Below the pieces are notes generated by a model, which did no database searches, had not been told where the DNA came from, and saw only the letters and a program-made list of their open reading frames with translations. The translations under genes and the position numbers were made by a program. A stretch of 64,000 bases of DNA, taken from assembly GCA_905250125.1 (NCBI GenBank), contig CAJNOL010000488.1, positions 62,001 through 126,000 on the forward strand, given 5' to 3'. Positions 46,177 through 57,545 of this stretch are shown in pieces. Each line of letters opens with the position of its first letter. The first letter of the stretch is position 1. Origin of the DNA: Rotaria sordida (lineage: Eukaryota > Rotifera > Eurotatoria > Philodinida > Philodinidae).

Positions 46177-47674
46177 TTATTCGAAACCGAAACGTTTCTC
46201 TCCACACTCACAACAAAACTTAGCCCATTCAACAGGAAAAGCTTCACCACATTCATGACAATGTTTTGCTGCTGTTGATGCAGCCAATGCTCTTATTTTT
46301 TGTTGTTGTTGATGATGAATACTACCATTCATTTGTGGTATTCGACGTGCTGGACTAGGTGATCGTGTTTTCACTCCTATTGTACGTTGTTGTAATCGTG
46401 GTGAACCATCATTTTTTTGTTGTTCTCGTCCAGCAGCTGCCATAATATTTAAACCATCATTTTCAGTTGTTCGACCTGTACGCATCATACCTGGTAAATA
46501 ATTTCCAGCTGCACTTCGTGTTTTTGTCATTCGAAGACTACCATATTTAGGTGGTGTACCATTTGTTTTATTTCTCATTGACTAATTTAATTAAAATAAA
46601 AACTTTATTTTTTCTTTTGTTTTGTTTTGTTTTATTAAAAATAATTACTTGATTAAAAGTTGGTCGTTTAAATATATTAGGATTTAATGGTGGTCTTCGA
46701 TAATATTTTTCACCGTTCGTTCTGTAAATATATTTATAAAATATAAAATAATGAATATGAATAACATATATATATATATAAATTACTTTTGAGGACGTCG
46801 TGATACTAATGTGGATGGTGCTGAATTACTTTGTTGTTGTTGTTGTTGTTGTTGTTGTTGATTTACACGTCCTTGTCGTCCAATACTTCCAACAGGTATA
46901 CGTATATTATTCGTTGTTGCTGTATATTGCATTTGTTTTCGTTTAAATTGTGTTTCACAACTGAACATTATGAATAGATATATTTTTTTTTAAAGAAAAA
47001 AAAAAAAAAAGCAAAAGAATTTCTTACAATGGAATATGTCTTTCTGCTGAATATTGATTAAAATGACGTTGACAAAATTCACATTGAATATAATCAGTTA
47101 GAACTTGAGATGATGTTTGTTTAGATACGGGAGCACCGGTTTCTATAGTTCGTGTTACTTGTCGTGCTTCACGAATTGTACGAACAAGTTCATTATGATC
47201 TTCTCGCCAATTACTTGTTTTTTTCTTTTGATTATCATGTTTAGGTTTTTTACCATCTTTATAAAACTAAGATTTCAATGATATTAGAAAAACAAAATAC
47301 ATATATTTCAATGCTTTGTTTTTATAAAATAAAACCTGTGTAGTGTCTTTCGTTGCTGCATAAGGTACATCGGAATCTCTAGCACGCTGTTTACCCATAT
47401 CGAATACTTTTCGAGGTTGTTTTTGTGATGATTTTTTACAGACTGGTTGATGTTTACGCTAAGAATTTAGAAAATAAATAAATAATAACAACAATAATTG
47501 ATTAGTTTTAGTTTAATTTACTAGAGATTCAGCATTGAAACATCGACCACAATTTGAACATGGATAAGTTTGAATATCGGCATAAGTAGGAATTGATTGA
47601 TTTTCTGTTACTTGATAAGAGCTTTCAAGGAAGGTATGCTTCTCTGTTCCATACATATCACTATTGACATCCAT
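46177..47674 (-). CDS. ZC2HC1: C2HC zinc-finger protein of the ZC2HC1 family (six exons)
   Basis: Exons 47674-47522, 47458-47336, 47266-47028, 46960-46787, 46721-46649 and 46581-46177 all join by GT-AG introns in phase, giving 388 aa. Two C2HC fingers are present: CSNCGRCFNAESLRKHQPVC (residues about 39-58, across the first splice) and CEFCQRHFNQYSAERHIPFC (across the third splice). The C-terminus KHCHECGEAFPVEWAKFCCE matches the conserved end of ZC2HC1A/B/C. Between them lies a basic, Ser/Pro-rich low-complexity region with a polyglutamine run. The molecular role of the family is poorly known; it is conserved in animals. The start Met (MDVNSDMYG) was chosen as the first in frame before finger 1; an upstream Met is out of frame. 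The gene is divergent from cysteine synthase, 404 bases away. Confidence 0.85.
46829..46861 (-). repeat. CAA/TTG triplet repeat coding polyglutamine
   Basis: About ten TTG triplets on the plus strand encode QQQQQQQQQQ in exon 4 of the ZC2HC1 gene. The run is likely polymorphic in length. Confidence 0.8.
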
Positions 47675-48078
47675 CACGTTGCATGGCACAGAACTCTCTA
47701 TTACTTTTATTTTTCTTTCGTTCTATTATATTTATAAAAAAGAAAAAAACTTTTTTTTTTCTTCTTATAAGTGTATTATTTAGAAAAGATCAATTTTTTT
47801 TTCCTTCTATTTCACATAAAGGATTAATTAAATAAAAAAAAAAGAAAAAACAAACAAAATCGAAGTTTTTTAAAAACATTATTCTCTCTTTTTCTTTTTG
47901 TTTAATAGATGTCTCCTTAATATGGATATTTATAAAAGAACGAAAGATTGTTCGAGAACCATATCTACCAATTCGAAATATATATCATCTGTTATTTATC
48001 AATCTACTATACGATCAATCATTAAGAGCGTGTACCTAGATTATTGACATAATCAAACCTTGATTTCAAAGTACAATC
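47675..48078. promoter_or_regulatory. divergent intergenic region between ZC2HC1 and cysteine synthase
   Basis: 404 bases separate two start codons that point away from each other, so both promoters must lie here. It contains long T and A runs (47710-47850) and no visible TATA box that could be defended. Shared regulation is possible but not shown. Confidence 0.45.
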
Positions 48079-50425
48079 ATGTTGTCAAAAACACTGAGAT
48101 ATTATGGTCAACGTAGTTTATCAACTGATGTATAAATTAAAAATTTTTATCATAAAAATTTGTTAATCTATTTTAATTCAAGGTTTCGGCTTATGCTCGA
48201 ATTTTGGAAGGATTTCGTGGAAGTATTGGAAAGTAAAATTAACTGTTTTTTTTAAATTTTTTATTAATTATTTAATTTATTAGTACACCTTTAATACGTT
48301 TACCAAAATTGAGTCAAGAAACTGGTAAATATTTCACATATATAAATAAATAAAACTATTTTTCTATTATTTCAAGGTTGTAATATTCTTGTTAAAGCTG
48401 AATATCTTAATCCAGGTGGTTCAATTAAAGATCGTGCTGCTTTATTTTTAATTAAAGATGCTCTTGATAAAAGTGATATTCTTTAGAATTTATAATTATT
48501 TAAAAAAAGAAATATAATATAAATCTAATAATAGATTTAATTAAATCTGGTGCTACTATTGTTGAAGGTACAGCTGGTAATACAGGTATTGGATTAGCAC
48601 ATATTTGTAATGCATTGGGTTTTAAATGTGTTATTTTTATGCCTGATAATCAATCAAAAGTAAATGATGAATAAATTTTTTATTAAATTTAATTGTTGAT
48701 TTTTTTTTTAAAAAAGGAAAAAATTGATATATTACGTGTATTAGGTGCTGAAGTAACAACAGTTCCTGTTGTTCCAATTACTGATCCAAATAATTATAAT
48801 CATCATGTATTATTTTATTTTATAGAAAATATCTTTTATTTGAAAGAATACTTTATTTTTTATAGGCTAAACGTTATGCTGAACAACATGAAAATTCAGT
48901 ATGGACAAATCAATTTGATAATCGTGCTAATCGAGATGGTCATTATTCTACAACAGGACCTGAAGTTTGGACACAGACAAGTAAGATAATCATATTTATG
49001 ATGATGATGATGAAAAACAAAATGTTGATTTTATTTCTAGATGGTAAAGTAAATGCTTTTGTAATGAGTACAGGTACTGGTGGAACTTTAGCTGGCACTT
49101 GTATGTATTTGAAAGAAAAGAATAGTAAAATTAGAACTGTACTTGCTGATCCACCTGTATGTTAATAGATTTTGATATTGTTAATCTTTTATTTATTTAT
49201 TTATTGATATTGTTTATGTATAGGGTAGTGTTCTATATCATTATATCAAATCGGGTAAACTCGAACGAACTGATGGTTCATCAATAACTGAAGGTTTGTT
49301 CGTTTGATTTATATAAGATTTTATTTTTATTCTATACTTTTAGGTATTGGACAAGGTCGTCTAACACAAAATTTAAAAGATGCACCTATTGATGAATCAT
49401 TATTTATCAAAGATCAAGATTCAGTTAATATGGTATGAAAAAATAAAATACAATATATTTTCTATTTTCAAAAATTTTTTTTTTTTTTAATAGGTTTTTA
49501 AACTTTTATGTGAAGAAGGATTTTTTATTGGTGCTTCATCAGGTTTAAATGTAGCTGCAGCTGTTGAAATAAGTAAATCAATGCCTAAAGGTTCAACAAT
49601 TGTTACAACTATTTGTGATAATGGACAGGTAGATATACATATGTTTAACACTAATACTATCAATCTGAGTTATCTTACGAATTCATATATATTATTGAAT
49701 CTAAAAAAGAAATTCATTTATTTTTTTTATATCATTACACGCCTTCGGTACAATACCATGTCTTCAGTATATAACAAGAAAGGAAAACACGTGATTTCGA
49801 GCTATCCAGTTAGGCTAGTAGTGAAAATCGAACGATGTTCGATTTGTCAAATTTTCAGAGACAAAAAAAAAACTTCAACTAAATATTATAATTGTTTCCA
49901 ATTTATTTATGATGAGTGTTCTGTGAAACACATTTTTTATATTACTTGTAATATTTTCATCAGATCGAATATGAAAACAACACATTTTATTAGGACATTA
50001 ATATAAAAGGGTAAAAAAAAAATCAATTTATGAAAACATATGTCGTTAATATAGTACTTAAAAAAGAATAGTAATGTTAGAGTTAAAATTACTCATTAAA
50101 AGAGAACACGTTCTCCATATATATACTAAATTAATGTATCAGCTTGGTAGCATCTTTATTTTCTCACAACATAGTTTTCTTTAAAAAGATTTGAAAGTAC
50201 AATATGCTACCAAAATCATAATTATGTTTTTCTACTTCATTTGATGATTGATTTTTTTCTTTTTTTGTTCTTAGAAATATTTCAATCGATTATTCAACAA
50301 AAATGAATTATCAAAACGAGGTAAATATTTTCCTTTTGACAATACTAAAACAAAAAAAAAACAAATATGTTTGTTTAGGTCTTCTCGATCAACTACCCGA
50401 ACAATATCATAAAAATATTTTTTAG
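48079..50425 (+). CDS. cysteine synthase (PLP-dependent, fold type II), 13 exons
   Basis: Thirteen exons (48079-48129, 48183-48232, 48284-48324, 48377-48472, 48535-48659, 48717-48806, 48866-48980, 49041-49156, 49224-49293, 49344-49432, 49494-49628, 50275-50320, 50379-50425) sum to 1,071 bases, 356 aa, with every junction in phase. Motifs: [12 protein letters not shown] at the start of the fold, [12 protein letters not shown] with the PLP lysine at Lys65, [14 protein letters not shown] (PLP phosphate and substrate loop), [10 protein letters not shown] and ICDNGQKY. The family makes cysteine from O-acetylserine or a related acceptor plus sulfide, or acts in cystathionine metabolism. There is no haem-binding or CBS-pair domain, so it is not animal cystathionine beta-synthase. 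The short basic N-terminus ([15 protein letters not shown]) could target mitochondria. The 646-bp intron 11 contains an AT-rich open frame that is not a gene. Confidence 0.9.
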
Positions 50426-50577
50426 AACAGAAATGTTTTTTTTTTTTTTTAATTTTTAATAAAATTTATTAATTCCATTAGGTGCAATCGATGTTTTCTC
50501 CGATCAATAAAATCATAATTTTGTTCTTTTTTTTTTTGGCTAATTAATTAAATTTTTATATTTCAGAATGATAAATC

Positions 50578-53500
50578 ATGATAATTAAATTATTTGAATC
50601 GAAAATAAAATATCTGATAGTTGGTCTATTCTTAGGAATATTTATTACAACATTATTACCTAAATTATTTATAAAAAGTACATGGGAGAAGAATAAACAA
50701 CAAATTAATCTTGCTAATATAAAAAATGAATATAATTTTATTGAATATTCTCAATGGCCACCATTTCTAACTGATCCAACATTTGATTTAGTATGAATAA
50801 TTTTTTTTTCTTTTTTTTTTTTGAAAATATTTTTATCTATAGACTTTATGGCGTAAACATTGTTGGATAAATCAAATATCATTACCTACTCAAGATATAA
50901 AATCATATTATAAAAAAAATTATACTGCATATAATGTTTGTAAGTAAGTAAATTGTTGAATAGTTTGTATTTTATTTATTTATTTTTCTTTTTTAAATAC
51001 GTAATACAAATTTCTAATTTATATAGAGATGTGATAAGTTTAATTAATTCGATTTATAATATGAAAACAAATATTGCTAAAGTAGAATATCCAGAAACAT
51101 TTGCACAAAAAATTAGAAAAATATTTAATTATGATAAAACATTATATGCTAAAGCACTTGAACAGGTTTGAATATATACATAAAAATGTTTTTTTTTCAA
51201 TTTATTTTTCTATTTTAAAATTACTTTTTATTTATTTTGAAAGAAAATATCAAGCTATTTATTCTTTTATTTTTATAAATTTATTGAAATCAATGATCTA
51301 ATATGTGATTCATGAGTATAGGAAATAAATTTATAAGGCTGTACTCTATTCTTCAATGCGTTTTCAATGGAGTCCTTCTTATTGTTATCTTAATATTTCC
51401 TAAATGTCGACTCTGTCGTTACATAAAGCACGATTGTAGAATTTCAGAAATATTGAGGTAACAGAGCCAAGTTAGTTTGAACCTATAAATAAATATTACC
51501 ATTCGACTCAACATGGTAAATTGTCTCTGCGTAGCTGCTTTTTCGGGTGATCACAGATCAATTCTCGAATGGAACAAACTAGAAATGTCGGTCTTGCATA
51601 CATTCAAAGAGAAGAATATTTTATATTGATTAGCATTCTTAATTGTCACAATTAAAAGGAACATTGCTGTCCAATCAAATTTCGATGACTACGGGTCTTC
51701 TTCTGTGTTAAATAGTGAAAACCGAAGGTCTCCTTAATATTCGTATCAAAAGTTATTGAAAAAACACTGAAGCACATTATATGTTGAAATGGATGATAGA
51801 GTACTAAAGAAACATTCATCATGTGTCCTAACTTGGATATTATTATAAGTAATCCTCTCTTCTTTCTCGGTACGATCTGATGAATAATTCCTAATCGTAT
51901 ATCATAAAAAAAAAAATTAATAAATACCATGTTTGATATAGTATTGAACTCTGTTTGACAAAATTTAATAGAGTTTTATCATAAGCACCCATTTTGGTCT
52001 AAATCAGTTTTTTTCTTTGTAATTCATTAGGTCTAACATAATACCAATCGACCATACGTTGACTTGCATGAAGGTCATATCATACTTCATTGATAGCTAC
52101 TATATATTTCTGTCATCAATTCCATAATCAGCGTCAATATATTAATCTATTCTCGGCTCATTTCTTTTTCATGACAACTAGATATAGAGTGCATCTATCG
52201 ATCTTTTTTAGCGATATTTTCAATAAATAATAACACAAACAGTCGTACACATACTATAATTTAACTGTTTACACTTAATAACGCCAGAAGAAAAACAAGG
52301 ATGTTCGGTGAAACAAGTATCGAGGAAGCAATACAGATAGAGGGAAACAACATAGAAAATGTGGATAAATTCGAATATCTAGGAAGCCTAATAACATGGG
52401 ACAACAACTGCTCAGAAGAAATCTGAAGGAGAATAAGTAAAGCAACCGGAGCAATGGCATCCCTGAAACACATATGGAACGCAAAGAAATTAACGATACA
52501 GAATAAACTCAAGATTCTAACAATGTGCATCTTCAGTATACTACTATATGCCTCAGAAACATAAACCCTAAAGGAAATCGACAAAAGAAAACTACTGACA
52601 TTCGAAATGAAATGCTATCGAAGGATATTAAGAATCAGTTGAAAAGACATGATAAGCAACGAAGTTATCAGAAAGACAATATCGAAAGAAGCAACTATAG
52701 TGGATATAATCAAGAAAAGGAAACTAAGACTATTCGGTCACATCTATAGAATGGACGATAACAGGTTGATAAAACATACAATATTCGGAAAGATAGATGG
52801 AAAACCCCGAAGAGGACGTCCATGTAGAGAATTGCTGGACGATATCAAAGACTGGTGTAGACAAGACCTGTTCCACCTGGCGCAAGATCGACAGATATGG
52901 AAGAAGCTAATCCGTACAGTGGTTGGCTCCAACGGACGATAAGCCTATAGGACATTCATAAATCATGAAATATAATAACAAAATAGTTGAAAGATTTTTT
53001 TAAATTATATGATATATAACATAACGAACGATTGTACTTGTTGCTAGATGATATTAAAAATAAAAATTTGTTTTTGATTATTTTTTATAGGAATCATTGT
53101 TTTAATTTTTAATCTTATGAGCAATAGAATTGTTGAAATTGTTCAATACATTCAAATTCATTTCACATAATACACTTTCGTATATTGAATCTTTACTTTT
53201 ATTATGAAACAATGGTAGAATAATTAGAGAGTCTAAAAGATTTTTCTATCGTATATTCAAATGATAAATTAGAACGACAATAAAGGAAATGACGAATTAT
53301 ATCTATGCAAGATGCTACATTCACCTAGATTGAAAATAAAACAAGAAAATTTTAATTTTACCTTACTAATCATTCAAAATGATGCATGTCAACAGCAGAT
53401 AAGAACCTTAATTTTTGTAGAGATATGAACACGATTTTCAACAATAAATCCTTAATTCAATGTTTCATCATCATAAAGCGATTATTAAATATGTTAATAA

Positions 53501-56500
53501 TCTTTTTTAAGTTTTTACTTTTCGATTTTTATTTCTTAAACAAAATATAATTTGAAACGAAAGGAAAATTTTCTTAAAAATACTAATACTATTGTTAATT
53601 CTAGGAGCTTTATTTTGTTATGAACAAATACACATTTGAACATACAGTTTATAATCCACTTCGTGGTCGTCGTCCTATTCAATCACCTGAAGTACCTATT
53701 GAACAATAGTAAGTTTAGTTTTTTTTTTTTTTTCCTATGAAAATTTTTCTTTTTTTTTTCTTTCTTAGTTTAAATGAAACAATAGAAAAAACATCTCAAA
53801 ATTGTGATTTATGTAATTATCAAAAGTAAATAATTTCTTTCAATTTTTTAATTGATTTCATTTTGTTGTTATTATTGTTTTTCTTTTTGTATATTTATAA
53901 AAAAAATTTAAAGTATGACAGCAATCGATAGTCTTGGTCGAATGGAAAATCGATATGCATATTCAGCAGCTAATGCATTTAAATTTGATCAATGGCATTC
54001 AATGTTTATGCCAAAACAACATGATATTACAAAATTAACATTTGAAGAATTAAAAGATATTTTTACATTAGCTTGGAAATGGTAAAAAAAAACAATACTC
54101 ATCTTTTCTGTTTAGAAATCCTTCCTAAAATCTATCATCACTAAAAATACAATAAAGGATTTAAAATATGATTTATCAAGTCTAATCTTGTGAGGAAACT
54201 ATTTCAATTGATATTTGCTGTTTGTAAACTCATATCGACTCTACAAGACGATCTCGGAAGACTAGTAAAACTCTAAAAGAGTTTGTTCTTACGGGATAAG
54301 AGAATCTCTTTCAGTGTCAAATCGATTCTTGATCGAGACGACGTTCATTTGAGACTAAAAGAAAAATCTAGAATAATTTGGTTTGTCGAGTCTTTTATTC
54401 TTGAGATATCGAAATTTGACTGGAATTTTCAACAAAAAGCTGTAATCTCCCTCAGATCACATGAAAAATCGATTTCAGACTTTTCTCAATGAGATTAGTT
54501 GTTTCTGGAGATGTAAATATGAACACAATTTGCTTTTACAAGTGAGAGAATTTTGAATATTTAATATTTCAGGATAGGGAATATTAGAAAACTTTGTAGT
54601 CGATTTTCCATGTGATCCAAGGGGATCATAGCTTTTTGTTGAAAAACTCAGTAAAACTTCGATATCTTAGGAACGAGGATTCAGAAAACCAAAGCATTCT
54701 AGACTTTTCTATTACTTACTAGTACTCATCAAATGTACATTGTCTCGATCGAAAAGCAGTTTGACATCTGGAGAGAGTTCCCACATGAGTTATGATTGGT
54801 TTAGTAGATGTTTAACTCATTTGTAGATGGTTTCGGAGAAATCAAATTATAAAGTTTCAATGTAAAATGTCGTCTATAGGTAAGTGGAATGACTCTCAGA
54901 ATATCCTGAAAGTTTCAGTCGAACAGAACGAACTTTTGTCAAGATGTTGAACTTTTCTAAATAGTCCTTTATCACAAAAAATCGAGTTCACTTGAAAATT
55001 GAATATCTTAATTAAAGAACATTCTTTTCGGCTGGAACTCAAAATATTCAAAGAATCAATGTATGTATCTATAGGCAAAATCTTGAATCGAAACTCTGTT
55101 ATTCAGTTTTTCAGGAAGTATCATAAAAACACTGAGATCTGCTTGTCAATTCAATACGAGCTCAAACGGCGGGTGTCAGTTGAAGTAGTTTCAAGGATTC
55201 CGCAGGAACGAGAACGATATTAGAAAAATGGCGTTCCCGAAAATCGCTTTGTTCTGTTTCTCTGGGACGAAAATACATTTTTGACGGAGGCGGGGATGGT
55301 TTAGATAGCAAACCTTAGTTGTATCGTTTGTCAGATGAATCTCCAATCCACAATTTATTTTTAGCTTATACCATGTTATATTGTGAGACACATGATGCCT
55401 CGAGAAGCTAATATCAGGCAGCGATAGATTTTTTTATGGGAATCGAGAAATGTTGTTCGCAAAGGGGATACTAATAGTTTCCTTGCATAGAAAAGAAAAC
55501 CTGATTTATTTTTGAGATGAATATTTTTATTAAATGTAGGTTTCAAACTGTTCATAAACAATCATCATCACATCGTTTTCCTACTCTTCTTTGGGATAGT
55601 TTACCACATGGTGGTGCTTCACAAGTACATCCACATATTCATGCAACTCTTCATTCAGATCATTATTATGGTTCGATGAAATATTTTATCAAGTTTTCTT
55701 TTTTATGTCTAAATTTTTATTTATTAAAGGTCAATTTGAATCAATACGTTTTGCATCTGAACGATATTATCGTGAATATATAAATATTAGTAAACATGGA
55801 AAAAAAAATTTTTTTCGTACAATACAAGATATTCATATGGCATTTAATTTAACAATATCATTCAATGGTATTACAGTTCTTATACCTATTGTAAGTCATT
55901 GATTATTGTTAATATACGTTGACGATCACTTAATATATTTGGTTCACTATCCGAACGTTGTTTTGAATGATAACGATTTGATGTTGAAGTTTCAATAAGA
56001 CTTGTAGTATTTAAATTTGAATTTGATTGAGTACATATTAAAGATTGTCGAATATGACAAAGATCATTATAAACATTTGTTAATTGTTTAGTTAATTCAA
56101 TATTATCTTGACGAATATATTTCTAAAAAGAATAAATAAGATTTTATTATAAAAATTAGAACATGCAGTCTTTGAATATAGAATGTTTTCCTAGTCAAAA
56201 TAAATTGCATACATAATTTTATTCGATTATCTCTTCTGATCATTATTATTGTTGTTTACATAACAGATGGATGTTCGATTATTTATTATAATAGTTTCGT
56301 CCTTATTAAATAAGAATTTGTCGAGAAAATTGCAAATATATCTTATGCACTTAAAAAACACAAAATTTGTTGTTCTGTATATTTCTTTGTTACTTGATAT
56401 TTCATTTGAGATCTCAGATAGCAGTTATTTGTCATTTGAGAATTGCTTCTAGGAAGAAATATCTCAAGATATTTTCGCTTTGCAAGTCCTATGAAATATG

Positions 56501-57502
56501 TTATGATTACATGTATATATTTTCAAATGTACTAAATAAGATTTTTGTTTTTGATATAAAAAAAAAAAAGAAAACGACATGTTCAAATACGCCTGTCTAT
56601 CATCAATGTAACTGATGAAATAGACAGATATATGTTTGATTATTATTTTTGTAATATATCAAATAAAGTTCATATATTTATTGATTTTCTTAAAATATTT
56701 TTTATAATCGAATAATAATACATACTAATTGTTCTTGAATTTGTGTGATCAATGATGACATCTTATTATCATTTTCAGTCATATTTTTTAAAATATAAAC
56801 TTAGTAGTTCGAATAATTATTGTTATTCTGTACTTGATTGTCGCGTCACATCATTTTTTACCTCTTGTCTTTACAACCCAATCGATATATATGCATATAT
56901 ATTTATATTCAACAACACATTATTATGTCTCGTCTTCATGCTTGTTGCTTGTATCTTCTTTTTTTTTCCTGCTGTCTCAATATATTGTACAATATGTGAA
57001 AAGAAGAAGAAGAAGAAAAAAAGAAAGAAAGATTATATCTTCTAGTGGTTATTTTCTTTTTCTCTTAAGCAATAATAGAAAATGACAAATTTGTTCTTTT
57101 ATTTTGTGTTTTTAGACATCACGCAAAGAATATGATATAATTGTTTTAGCAGAAAATTTTGATGAACGATTTATTAAAGTAATTTATCAAATAATTCAAG
57201 GTTTGTTAAATATTTTGAAATTTCTAAATATTAAAATAATAAGATATTTGTTTTTATTTTGTAAAGGTTATTTTAATAAATTAAAACAATTTAGTTTTTC
57301 TTCATGTTTATATTTACCACCATTATCACCAAATCAAGATGATAGTGGTTTAACTCCTGTTTATTATCGTATTATACCTCGTGGTCAAATATCTAGTCTA
57401 TTATCGGAAATCTCAAGTCTTGATTTACTTTCTATACATAATGTGAATAAACTACCAGCAGATCTTTTTGCAGAAATAATAACATGGTTTCAAGAAATAT
57501 AA
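50578..57502 (+). CDS. membrane-anchored GALT/HIT-superfamily protein, ten exons
   Basis: Exons 50578-50790, 50843-50943, 51027-51165, 53605-53708, 53769-53825, 53914-54081, 55540-55670, 55730-55890, 57116-57200 and 57267-57502 join in phase to 464 aa. A signal-anchor helix (residues about 11-32, IKYLIVGLFLGIFITTLLPK) starts the protein. The core resembles galactose-1-phosphate uridylyltransferase: YNPLRGRRPIQSPE, a CxxC pair (NCDLCNYQ), KLTFEELKDIFTLAWK and HGGASQVHPHIHATLH. The last carries His291/293/295 as HxHxH, where GALT proper has HPHxQ. A nucleotidyl-transfer or hydrolysis activity is likely, in the secretory lumen or outside; the substrate is unknown. Joining the first three exons (no family match) to the GALT part across a 2.4-kb intron rests on phase alone. 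Introns 3, 6 and 8 hold a LINE fragment, fold-backs and an antisense gene. Confidence 0.75.
51166..53604. other. large intron 3 of the GALT-like gene
   Basis: Apart from the LINE fragment, this 2.4-kb intron is AT-rich with no exon or clear inverted repeat. The minus-strand frame at 51652-51930 has no motif. Most other introns of this gene are 50-90 bases, so this one has grown by insertion. Confidence 0.5.
52265..52941 (+). mobile_element. 3' fragment of a non-LTR retrotransposon (LINE), likely RTE-type
   Basis: Plus-strand reading with several stops gives FEYLGSLITWDNNCSEEI, IWNAKKLTIQNKLKILTMC, LLYASET, MKCYRRILRIS, KRKLRLFGHIYRMDDNRL and GKPRRGRPCRELLDDIKDW. These are the C-terminal blocks found after the polymerase in many RTE-like LINE reverse transcriptases. 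The 5' part, with the catalytic YxDD, is absent. At least three in-frame stops are present. It lies in intron 3 of the GALT-like gene, in the same direction as that gene. Confidence 0.85.
54285..54797. mobile_element. fold-back element in intron 6
   Basis: Left blocks GATCGAGACGACGTTCATTT, TCTAGAATAATTTGGTTT and AACAAAAAGCTGTAATC pair with right blocks AAATGTACATTGTCTCGATC, AAACCAAAGCATTCTAGA and GATCATAGCTTTTTGTT in reverse complement, centred near 54535. No protein. Confidence 0.65.
54840..55120. mobile_element. second, weaker fold-back in intron 6
   Basis: The left block AATGTCGTCTATAGGTAAGT and the following ~60 bases pair imperfectly with the right-hand TGTATGTATCTATAGGCAAA in reverse complement, centred near 54980. 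Older or more eroded than its neighbour at 54285-54797. Confidence 0.4.
55886..56782 (-). CDS. nested antisense gene, small predicted coiled-coil protein
   Basis: On the minus strand, exon 56782-56726 (MTENDNKMSSLITQIQEQL) joins exon 56122-55886 through a GTATGT...TTTTTAG intron of 603 bases in phase 0, giving 97 aa and a TAG stop. The sequence is rich in Leu/Gln/Glu heptad-like stretches (KYIRQDNIELTKQLTNVYND, then LCHIRQSL), followed by a Ser/Asn/Thr-rich tail with HSKQRSDSEPNILSDRQRIL. Codon use (CAA, GAA, AAT, TTA, CGT) is like that of the confident genes. It lies entirely in intron 8 of the GALT-like gene, except that its last five bases overlap the end of that gene's exon 8. No family recognised; it could also be the 3' part of a longer gene. 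Confidence 0.6.
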
Positions 57503-57545
57503 ACTTCTTTTTTTTTTTTATTATTATATTGGATTTATTTGTTTA

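Noticed and set aside
46829-46861. TTG triplet run as a possible CRISPR-like or regulatory array
   Set aside because: It is in frame in a ZC2HC1 exon and encodes polyglutamine.
49581-50006. 141-aa plus-strand frame
   Set aside because: It begins in exon 11 of cysteine synthase and then runs through intron 11; the true splice at 49628 to 50275 restores the conserved DNGQKYFN reading.
51652-51930. 92-aa minus-strand frame in intron 3 of the GALT-like gene
   Set aside because: No motif, no host codon bias, and no splice sites joining it to another exon.
52261-52584. 107-aa minus-strand frame
   Set aside because: It is the reverse shadow of the LINE fragment, whose plus-strand reading carries the reverse-transcriptase C-terminal motifs.
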